A model generated the notes under the pieces. That model was not told where the DNA came from and ran no database searches. It saw only the letters and a program-made list of their open reading frames with translations. The position numbers were made by a program, and so were the translations under genes. This document shows, piece by piece, positions 1 through 5,650 of a stretch of DNA of 6,850 nucleotides. The first letter of the stretch is position 1; every line of letters starts with the position of its first letter. Source of the DNA: Candidatus Melainabacteria bacterium (GTDB taxonomy: Bacteria > Cyanobacteriota > Vampirovibrionia > Obscuribacterales > Obscuribacteraceae); the NCBI GenBank assembly GCA_003175915.1, contig PSRH01000178.1:1-6850 (forward strand). Direction: 5' to 3'.

Positions 1-1457
1 TGATCTGCAAAGACGGTGAGATTAGTAGCCGTCGCATCGAGATTTACCTCTTGACGCTGTGCTAGCGGTGCCAGCGATTTCACGCACTGATCTATAAGGT
101 CGTTTAAATTTATCGTCGCCTGGTGTATTTGCAGCTGACCAGTTTCAGATTTTTCGATGTCCAGCAAATCGTTGACTAGGCCGAGCATTCTATCTGTATT
201 GCGTTCTGCGTTAGCGAGCTGGCGTTGGCCCATTTCGTTCAACTCTCCGAACACGCCTGCTTCGGACATCTCCAGATAGCCCTTAACGACAGTTAGAGGA
301 GTCCGTAAATCATGAGTAATCATGCCCATGAACTGTTGCTTCAATCTCTCTACTTCCTTACGTTCGGAAATGTCATGACCAACACAGAAAAATAGTTTTT
401 CGAAAGGAACCCAATGAACTGACCAATCCAAATCGATTTCATTGCCTTCTTTATGCTTTATGTGCGTCTCAAATCTCGCTTCAATTTCTTCCGCCTTAGC
501 TGCAGACATGGACTTTTCCACTTTTTCGAGATCTTCATTCGCCAGGAGACTATGGAAACTTCTACCTAGCAGTTGTTCCTCGGAATAACCAAGCTTTGTT
601 CGGCAAGCCGGATTGGCTGCTGTAAACCGCTTGTTCTGGTCTAAAGAGCAGATGACGTCGAGAGAGTGATCTATTAAGGATCGTTCCTTTTGCTTTGCGT
701 TCGCCAGTGCATCCGCCATGTTATGGAAGGTAATGTCTACTTCGGCAATTTCGTCCTTACCACCAATTGGGTTCTGCAGTGGCAGGCCGCTTGCCAAGCG
801 AAAACTATTGTCTAGCAAAACTCGCAGCCGGCCTGTGATTCGCTTGCTGAAAATCAATGCCACTAGAATTGCCAGGACGACATTCAAGCAAACTCCTGCA
901 ACGAGAAATACTTTGATGTGCTCTCTAAATTGAGCTTGGGCCAAATGACTCTCCTCGCTTTTGCTTTTCTCGTCTTGAGCCATGGAAAGCAAGTCGCGAG
1001 AAATCAGGCGTTTGACACACGAGCGTAAACGACGGCGAATCGAGTCCGATTGATCTAGAGAAATGGAGTCCCGATTAGCTCCGAGCGTGCTGCGAATATG
1101 GTCAACTAATTCAAAAGCCTCTTCGCTTGCTTCGGCGCATTTTTGAACAATGCGAACTTTGGGTGGGTCGTCTTTTACCGCCTGGAGAAGTTCCTGTAAG
1201 TCTGACCGGATCGTCGCAACCATTTTCCCGTAGTCTTCAGACTTCATTTGAGCGACCACTTCACCGCGTGTCAGGGAGCCTATCTCAAAGAGGTCCCGTA
1301 TAAGTTTGTTCGAACAATTGCTAATTTGAGCCGACCGAAATGCGCGCGCAGATTCTGCATCCGCTTGTACGAGTAGTCTGGTCAGCGCCAATACAAACAC
1401 GAGGCCTAGGATGAGTGGTACGAGTACGAGAAGAATGCCAGCTTTTGAAATATTCAT
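1..1457 (-). CDS. Membrane-bound sensor histidine kinase (HAMP-PAS-HisKA), C-terminus cut by window edge
   Basis: I translated this by hand from ATG at 1457; 485 residues are visible before the left edge. An in-frame TAA 14 codons upstream, with no other ATG between, fixes the start; no clear Shine-Dalgarno precedes it. Domains in order: transmembrane helix about 8-28; a mostly helical extracytoplasmic region about 29-180 with three Cys (48, 107, 147); second transmembrane helix about 183-204; HAMP about 203-255; PAS about 260-365 ending in the typical GHDISERKEVE; HisKA about 372-438 with H-box MITHDLRTPL (phosphoacceptor His382). The visible end, VFAD, is where the N-box of the HATPase_c domain normally begins, so the ATP-binding domain lies off the window. 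Family knowledge: such proteins autophosphorylate on His and pass the phosphate to a response regulator. The signal is unknown: the sensor region matches no ligand-binding domain I recognise (a four-helix or CHASE3-like bundle is possible). No response regulator gene is adjacent on the visible side. Confidence 0.93.
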   Translation of the reverse strand, partial: MNISKAGILLVLVPLILGLVFVLALTRLLVQADAESARAFRSAQISNCSNKLIRDLFEIGSLTRGEVVAQMKSEDYGKMVATIRSDLQELLQAVKDDPPKVRIVQKCAEASEEAFELVDHIRSTLGANRDSISLDQSDSIRRRLRSCVKRLISRDLLSMAQDEKSKSEESHLAQAQFREHIKVFLVAGVCLNVVLAILVALIFSKRITGRLRVLLDNSFRLASGLPLQNPIGGKDEIAEVDITFHNMADALANAKQKERSLIDHSLDVICSLDQNKRFTAANPACRTKLGYSEEQLLGRSFHSLLANEDLEKVEKSMSAAKAEEIEARFETHIKHKEGNEIDLDWSVHWVPFEKLFFCVGHDISERKEVERLKQQFMGMITHDLRTPLTVVKGYLEMSEAGVFGELNEMGQRQLANAERNTDRMLGLVNDLLDIEKSETGQLQIHQATINLNDLIDQCVKSLAPLAQRQEVNLDATATNLTVFAD

Positions 1458-1495
1458 TGGGATTGGCAGAAATGCCTTGAGGCCGGCATGGACGA

Positions 1496-1523
1496 TTTAT
1501 TTGAGCAAACTTGTGACCATCAA
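1496..1523 (-). promoter_or_regulatory. Candidate promoter of the histidine kinase gene
   Basis: On the minus strand a -35-like TTGATG (1518-1523) and a -10-like AATAAA (1496-1501) are separated by 16 bases, ending about 38 bases before the ATG at 1457. Each hexamer matches four of six sigma-70 consensus positions, so this is weak. A perfect 10-bp AT palindrome, AATAATTATT (1523-1532), overlaps the upstream edge of the -35 and could be an operator or just AT-rich promoter DNA. Confidence 0.3.
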
Positions 1524-1585
1524 ATAATTATTCGAAAAGATTGAGATCTGGATTCCCCAAAAGAAGGCTAGACCTGTCCATAGGC

Positions 1586-1616
1586 GGTCCTAGGTTGCGG
1601 GTTTCCCGAAAGGACC
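1586..1616 (-). other. Nested inverted repeats immediately after pyk
   Basis: An outer pair GGTCCT (1586-1591) / AGGACC (1611-1616) encloses an inner hairpin CGGG (1598-1601) - TTT - CCCG (1605-1608). The structure begins at the last base of the pyk stop codon. In the direction of pyk transcription no T-run follows, so it is not a standard intrinsic terminator. It could be a 3'-end stabilising structure or chance. Confidence 0.3.
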
Positions 1617-3160
1617 TAAATGCCCTTCTGCTCGTCGGAGCTGCTCGGCCTTTTTGCGGCAATTGTTGACAGTTTGACGAAGTTTGCCGGGCCGCGAGCG
1701 GCAATGGGAAGTCCACCGGTGATGATCAGATTGTCCTTGGGAGCGACATAGTCTCTTTTCAGGAGCGTGTCCTCGACGATGGCGAGGGTGGATTCGGAGT
1801 CGCTCACTTCGGTGAGCATTAAAGGCGTGGTGCCCCAGAAGAGGGATAATTGCCTGTAAACGTGAATTTGCTGCGTCAGGGCGATGATTGCTGTCGGTGG
1901 TCGGAATTGGGAAATGAGCCGGGCTGTTGAGCCGCTCTTGGTGAAGGCGGCAATTACCCGAGCTTTCATATCTACAGCCATGCTGCAAGCTGCGTGGGCG
2001 ATAGCGTGCGCTGATGTAGGTAAATCATGTTCGTGCAGTCTTCTGAAGTCGAGACTTTCTTCCGCCTGGTGAGCGATCCGTTGCATCATCCGTACTGCCT
2101 CCACGGGATAGGCTCCCCGGGCTGTTTCCTCGGAAAGCATCACGGCATCTGTTCCGTCATAGATCGCATTGGCTACATCTGAAGCCTCGGCTCGGGTCGG
2201 GCGTGGGCGGCTGACCATTGAGTCGAGCATTTGGGTGGCTGTAATTACTGGTTTGCCTTTGGCATTCCCACGTCTTGTGATCAGCTTTTGCACCGGTGGG
2301 ACTTGCTCAGGCGGTAGCTCTACACCCAGATCGCCGCGGGCTATCATGACACCATCGACGACATCAAGAATTTCTTCCAGATGGTCTATAGCCTCTGGCT
2401 TCTCAAGCTTGGCAATAACCAGAACCGGCGGCCAGTGGTGCCCAATCAATTCACGTAACTCTTCAATATCCTTAGCGTCTCTGACGAAAGAAAGGGCGAC
2501 GAAGTCCACTTCTTGCTTAAGTCCGAAAGCAAGGTCCTGCTTGTCCTTTTCTGTCAATGCCGGGATAGAAAGACGGACGCCGGGGATATTGATCCCTTGA
2601 TGGTCGTTGAGAGTGCCACCGTTGACAATCTCGCATTCAGCGTCAGTTTCAGTTGTACGGATGACTTTCAATTCGATCAAGCCGTCATCGAGCAGAATGG
2701 TGTCGCCGGCCTTAACATCCTTAGACAGGGGCGGGTAAGTCGTGCTGACGATCTCTTCTGTTCCGAGAATGTCTCGGTTGGTGAGCGTGAACTTATGCCC
2801 AGTTCTCAATTCAACCGGAGCGCTCGCCAATCGGCGAGTTCTCAGTTTCGGACCGGAGAGGTCGAGCAAGACGCCGACCGATCTGTCCAGGCGCTGGCTT
2901 ATCTCGCGCACATCTTTGACGACGCCCTCAATCGCCTCGTGGTCGGCATGCGAACAATTGATCCGTGCTATGTCCATGCCAGCCCGGACCATCATTTCTA
3001 TGGTCTCCGGTTTCCGGCAAGACGGGCCGATCGTGGCTATTATCTTCGTCTTTTTACTGAGGGTCACGGGAGCGCTGTAGGATTGTCCAACTGGATTGTC
3101 TTTCAAAGGTTTTCTTTCTTGTTTTAGTTCAACGGAACGCTCAGCAATTGACTTTGACAT
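1616..3160 (-). CDS. pyk: Pyruvate kinase
   Basis: This 514-residue protein catalyses the last step of glycolysis in the cytoplasm: phosphoenolpyruvate + ADP to pyruvate + ATP (EC 2.7.1.40). Seen in sequence: KIIATIGPS (39-47) opening the barrel; DLSGPKLRT (100-108); the B domain at about 109-205 with INIPG (190-194); VALSFVRD (221-228); IAKLEKPEA with catalytic Lys251 (249-257); metal and PEP site MIARGDLGVE (272-281); ITATQMLDSM (306-315); PRPTRAEASDVANAIYDGTD (319-338); and the C-terminal allosteric-type domain with TKSGSTAR (407-414). The start is the first ATG after an in-frame TAG ten codons upstream, but no Shine-Dalgarno is evident. This leaves about 36 polar residues before the usual beginning; a GTG at codon 32 (3065-3067) would give a more typical N-terminus. 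Oddities: NCSH replaces the common NFSH, and the C-terminal GLPIAARGPANF lacks the frequent GTTN ending. It follows the branching enzyme in the same direction after 195 bp. Confidence 0.97.
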   Translation of the reverse strand: MSKSIAERSVELKQERKPLKDNPVGQSYSAPVTLSKKTKIIATIGPSCRKPETIEMMVRAGMDIARINCSHADHEAIEGVVKDVREISQRLDRSVGVLLDLSGPKLRTRRLASAPVELRTGHKFTLTNRDILGTEEIVSTTYPPLSKDVKAGDTILLDDGLIELKVIRTTETDAECEIVNGGTLNDHQGINIPGVRLSIPALTEKDKQDLAFGLKQEVDFVALSFVRDAKDIEELRELIGHHWPPVLVIAKLEKPEAIDHLEEILDVVDGVMIARGDLGVELPPEQVPPVQKLITRRGNAKGKPVITATQMLDSMVSRPRPTRAEASDVANAIYDGTDAVMLSEETARGAYPVEAVRMMQRIAHQAEESLDFRRLHEHDLPTSAHAIAHAACSMAVDMKARVIAAFTKSGSTARLISQFRPPTAIIALTQQIHVYRQLSLFWGTTPLMLTEVSDSESTLAIVEDTLLKRDYVAPKDNLIITGGLPIAARGPANFVKLSTIAAKRPSSSDEQKGI

Positions 3161-3223
3161 TTTCGATAATACCGCCGGGATAAAGCTTTTCGACTACGAT
3201 TGAGCAAATTAACATCACTGGCT

Positions 3224-3254
3224 ATTTTCTGTTGGTAATCCAAAGAAATGTCAA
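3224..3254 (-). promoter_or_regulatory. Candidate promoter of pyk
   Basis: The minus strand carries a perfect consensus -35, TTGACA (3249-3254), followed after 19 bases by a poorer -10-like GAAAAT (3224-3229). The 64 bases from there to the pyk ATG would be the leader. The long spacer and weak -10 make this tentative, but the consensus -35 in a noncoding gap is suggestive of transcription independent of the upstream gene. Confidence 0.3.
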
Positions 3255-3304
3255 CAACAATAATGCCGATTTACGGCGATTGGTAGTCTGGCGAACAACA
3301 GAAA
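3226..3304. repeat. Nine-base inverted repeat flanking the pyk promoter region
   Basis: TTTCTGTTG (3226-3234) and CAACAGAAA (3296-3304) are perfect reverse complements 61 bases apart. They bracket the candidate -35 of pyk, and the first copy overlaps the candidate -10. Between them lies a small hairpin, GCCG (3265-3268) / CGGC (3274-3277) with loop ATTTA. The arrangement could be a split operator or a long-range RNA stem, or chance in A/T-rich noncoding DNA. Confidence 0.35.
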
Positions 3305-3324
3305 CCATAATGTTCTGGTTTTCT
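3300..3324 (-). terminator. Possible weak terminator after the branching enzyme gene
   Basis: Read on the minus strand, AGAAAACCA, an eight-base loop and TGGTTTCT form a stem with one bulged base, about 32 bases after the GH57 stop, and a U-rich GTTGTT follows. The stem has only two G-C pairs at its top plus one near its base, so termination would be inefficient. It is the best terminator candidate in this gap. Confidence 0.3.
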
Positions 3325-3355
3325 CTGTCTTGTATTCGGCACAGCTTGAAACCTG

Positions 3356-4990
3356 TTATCTGGGAGCGAAAGCTTCTGGCGAAACTTCCGGGAAGCAATT
3401 GTCGATTGACTCGAGTTCAGATACCTTTGCTTCCTCAATCTTGCCCGTGTTAATCATATCAACCAGCTCTTTGAAGCGACTAGTGTGCCCCTTAAATCGC
3501 TGAACCGCGTAGTCTTTGGCTTGACCGGTAGTGATCAAAAACGGCCAGTCGCTTGACTCGAGAAGGAGCAATTCGCGAGATGCTTGTCTCATAGCTCGGC
3601 CGAGCAAACCACCATTATGACCCGTATGGCGGGCGGCCAGTGATTGCATGGTGCGTTCGGCGTCGTTGATTATCGGCCACATCCATTCCGTGTCATTGTT
3701 CAGCCAGACTTGCCAGTGACCGCCGGAGCCCCAGGAAGACTCAGGCAATTCGATCGCCTGCTCCGGTTTATGATTTTCCAAATACTGGCTGGCTGTCTCC
3801 ATGGTCACAGCGGTATAGGTGCGCATCTTGCGGATCACCTCTTTGATCCAGGCGATCCCCTCAAACCACCAGTGCCCAAATAATTCAGTATCAAAGCTGA
3901 CCATGACCAGCCCCTGCTTGCCGGTGGCTTTGAGGTGGTCGGTCAAAGCTTGTTGGATAAAGCCCACGTAGTGGTCGGAATTCTCCCGCATTCTCACCTG
4001 CGCCGACTCGGGGTTATAGAGCTGCTTGTCGCCCAGGTCAGTTTTCTTCGAGGTGAGCTTCCAGTAGTGCAGACCGGAGCGGTCGTCTTTCTTGTGAAAT
4101 TCGCGATAGTTGCCATCACCGGGATAGCCGTGCTCGGCCGACCAGACCTGAAAACCGGCCTCTTCGTGGCGACCGAGCACGGCTACCGGGTACTCTTTAA
4201 GCCAGTAAGCTTCAAAGGTGTCTAAGCCGGTTGCTGGGCGGGGCGGCGCCGGCACGTACTCAATCGAGCCGTATGGGCCAAAGACTCGCCGGACCTCGGC
4301 TGTTTGGCCGCCTTTGATCACGAATGATTCCGTGAAAAAGTACTTAATTCCCAAGTCATAAAGCCATTTTTCAACGCCTGGCCGATCTTTGGTTGCCGGG
4401 CGGTAGGCGCATTCAGGCAGCCAGAAACCCTTAGGGTCTCGTTTAAACATGCGCTTGTAGGATTCGACTCCGGTTTTGTACTGGGCAAATAGCGAACTAT
4501 CAGTTTGCAGCAAAGGCGAGAAACAGTGTGTCGCTGCCGAGGTGGCAATTTCGATGGCGCCGAGATCTTGGTATTTCCTGAAGCCGCCAATGATATCGCG
4601 ATGCCAGCGTTCTCTGTAATCGTTTAAGACCTGACTGAACCAGTTGATATAAAAGCGGGCCAAATGCAAAAGGTCAGCGCTTGGCGTTTCACCGCGGCTG
4701 CTGAAGCGCTTTTCGTCCATTTTGGCTGCTTCCAACCTGGTTTCCAGGAATTTCTCGAAACCGGCGTTCAGGTGCCGATCCGCCAATTGTTCGGCCAAAA
4801 TTGGGGTGATACCGATGGTCAATTTGGCCGGTATGCCTTCTTCCCAGAGGTCAGCAATGGCGTTGAGCAGCGGAATGTAAGTCTCGGCCATGCATTCGTA
4901 GACGCTCTCTTCACCGAATGGCCACATGCCGGCTTTGCGGTAAAACGGGAGGTGGCTGTGGAGCATGAAAACGAAGGAACCAACACTCAC
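3356..4990 (-). CDS. GH57 family 1,4-alpha-glucan branching enzyme (DUF1957 type)
   Basis: A 544-residue cytoplasmic glycoside hydrolase family 57 protein. It likely cuts alpha-1,4 glucan and rejoins the piece as an alpha-1,6 branch during glycogen synthesis (EC 2.4.1.18). Seen: region 1 HSHLPF (11-16) followed by MWPFGEE (22-28), typical of this subgroup; GITP (60-63); GFWLPECAY (188-196) with presumed nucleophile Glu193; QVWSAEHGYPGD (281-292); SFDTELFGHWWFEG (365-378) with presumed acid/base Asp367; and SSWGSGGHWQVWLN (418-431). Length fits the 520-560 usual for the group. The start is GTG: an in-frame TAA ten codons upstream leaves no other common start, and GAGGGG sits seven bases before it. 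The next Met (residue 9) would cut the first beta strand of the barrel. Some GH57 relatives with the same motifs act mainly as hydrolases, so branching activity is inferred. There is no glgA, glgC or glgP in view; pyk lies downstream. Confidence 0.93.
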   Translation of the reverse strand: MSVGSFVFMLHSHLPFYRKAGMWPFGEESVYECMAETYIPLLNAIADLWEEGIPAKLTIGITPILAEQLADRHLNAGFEKFLETRLEAAKMDEKRFSSRGETPSADLLHLARFYINWFSQVLNDYRERWHRDIIGGFRKYQDLGAIEIATSAATHCFSPLLQTDSSLFAQYKTGVESYKRMFKRDPKGFWLPECAYRPATKDRPGVEKWLYDLGIKYFFTESFVIKGGQTAEVRRVFGPYGSIEYVPAPPRPATGLDTFEAYWLKEYPVAVLGRHEEAGFQVWSAEHGYPGDGNYREFHKKDDRSGLHYWKLTSKKTDLGDKQLYNPESAQVRMRENSDHYVGFIQQALTDHLKATGKQGLVMVSFDTELFGHWWFEGIAWIKEVIRKMRTYTAVTMETASQYLENHKPEQAIELPESSWGSGGHWQVWLNNDTEWMWPIINDAERTMQSLAARHTGHNGGLLGRAMRQASRELLLLESSDWPFLITTGQAKDYAVQRFKGHTSRFKELVDMINTGKIEEAKVSELESIDNCFPEVSPEAFAPR

Positions 4991-4997
4991 GCAAAAA

Positions 4998-5003
4998 CCC
5001 CTC
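4998..5003 (-). promoter_or_regulatory. Ribosome binding site fixing the GTG start of the branching enzyme
   Basis: GAGGGG on the minus strand lies seven bases upstream of GTG 4990. This supports the GTG as the true initiation codon, since no ATG is available in frame upstream. Confidence 0.6.
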
Positions 5004-5111
5004 GCAAAGCGGGACGATTAAGATGAAAACTCGCCAATCAAACGCGTAAGCCAGCGGACCTGGGAGATTGAACGAGCAGCGACACTAGCGAAAACCTGAT
5101 TAGCTGCGGCA

Positions 5112-5156
5112 CTGTTAACAGGAGATGACTATAGCAACTGCAAATTTCTTTTGCCA
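5112..5156 (-). promoter_or_regulatory. Candidate extended -10 promoter of the branching enzyme, with a palindrome at the start site
   Basis: On the minus strand TGCTATAGT forms an extended -10 (TATAGT at 5128-5133, TGC at 5134-5136). A weak -35-like TGGCAA (5151-5156) lies 17 bases upstream. Just downstream, overlapping the expected transcription start, is a perfect 10-bp palindrome CTGTTAACAG (5112-5121), which could be a repressor site. The leader would be about 130 bases. This is the best promoter candidate in the 284-bp divergent gap (4991-5274), which otherwise shows no gene. Confidence 0.42.
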
Positions 5157-5230
5157 CACGAGGTGCTTGAAACGTAACTATTCTTCAGGACGCGGTATCC
5201 TTTTCAAGTCGATGCCCAGCCTTTCTTTTT

Positions 5231-5260
5231 CAGTCAGCAGTCCTCGTGCTTAGCTAAAAT
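5231..5260 (+). promoter_or_regulatory. Candidate promoter of the small winged-helix-like gene
   Basis: TAAAAT (5255-5260) matches five of six -10 positions and sits 18 bases after a poor -35-like CAGTCA (5231-5236). A start about seven bases downstream would leave a leader of under ten bases before ATG 5275, giving a nearly leaderless message. That would agree with the absence of a strong Shine-Dalgarno there. Confidence 0.27.
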
Positions 5261-5274
5261 TTCTGGACGGCCAC

Positions 5275-5550
5275 ATGTCTGATAGCGAAGAAAAAAGTCC
5301 GAACCCTAAAACTGCTGGCAAGCATGCCACGGAGCGAGCACCGGGCGAAAACAGAGTCGTCAAGCTCCTTGAGAAGAATCCCTTGGGGATGACCCTGCCG
5401 GAAATGGCTGGCGGTCCGCGCCAGCTTAAAAAAATACGTAGCTTAAGACCCTTGTTGGCAGAAGCAATAAAAACCGGCATGGTTATGCCGATTAGCCAGC
5501 GAGCCGGGCATACGGTCTATCGACTCGTCAAGTATCTGGGACATCGCTAA
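5275..5550 (+). CDS. Small basic protein with winged-helix-like C-terminal region, function unknown
   Basis: I do not recognise this 91-residue protein. The ATG is the first possible after an in-frame TAG eight codons upstream. Residues 1-26 are polar and likely disordered (Ser, Glu, Lys, Pro rich). Residues 27-87 read like a winged helix-turn-helix: a helix with RVVKLLEKNP, a short segment GMTLPEMA, a basic helix QLKKIRSLRPLLAEAIKTG, then a two-strand wing with MPISQRAGHTVYRL. This suggests nucleic-acid binding, but that is inference from pattern only. It is read divergently from the branching enzyme and lies 100 bp before kdsA, so it could regulate either neighbour. In favour of coding: stop-bounded frame, amphipathic helices and placement in a gap free of other genes. 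Against: weak ribosome binding site and short length. Confidence 0.7.
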   Translation: MSDSEEKSPNPKTAGKHATERAPGENRVVKLLEKNPLGMTLPEMAGGPRQLKKIRSLRPLLAEAIKTGMVMPISQRAGHTVYRLVKYLGHR

Positions 5551-5572
5551 TGAAGAGTTCACTTGGATACTG

Positions 5573-5591
5573 TTATCCTTGCGCAGGATAA
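5573..5591 (+). promoter_or_regulatory. Perfect 7-bp hairpin in the kdsA leader
   Basis: TTATCCT (5573-5579) and AGGATAA (5585-5591) pair perfectly around a five-base loop TGCGC, 60 bases before the kdsA start. No T-run follows, so it is not a terminator. A weak promoter-like pair, TTGGAT (5563-5568) and GATAAG (5587-5592), overlaps it, so it might be an operator or a leader structure. Confidence 0.3.
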
Positions 5592-5638
5592 GCTCAGCCA
5601 ATAGATTTTGGGGAAGCAGACTAAATTCTTCGTTTGAG

Positions 5639-5645
5639 AAGGAGG
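5639..5645 (+). promoter_or_regulatory. Strong ribosome binding site deciding the TTG start of kdsA
   Basis: AAGGAGG lies five bases before TTG 5651. It is the strongest Shine-Dalgarno in the window and sits exactly where family length predicts the KdsA N-terminus. Confidence 0.8.
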
Positions 5646-5650
5646 GCAGA

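Noticed and set aside
718..933. Plus-strand open frame of 71 codons
   Set aside because: It is antisense to the HAMP and second transmembrane region of the histidine kinase, whose frame is continuous and domain-rich.
1528..1716. Minus-strand open frame of 62 codons crossing the pyk-kinase gap
   Set aside because: It starts inside pyk out of frame, has no ribosome site and its product shows no recognisable pattern. The gap 1458-1615 shows only the promoter and stem-loop candidates listed.
1590..1988. Minus-strand open frame of 132 codons in another frame of pyk
   Set aside because: It overlaps the pyk C-terminal domain on the same strand and its product is His/Arg-rich with low complexity, typical of a frame-shifted shadow.
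2513..3127. Plus-strand open frame of 204 codons
   Set aside because: It lies entirely antisense to highly conserved pyruvate kinase sequence; a shadow frame.
5250..5480. Minus-strand open frame antisense to the small winged-helix-like gene
   Set aside because: It has no ribosome site and its product lacks recognisable structure, whereas the plus-strand frame gives a plausible small folded protein.
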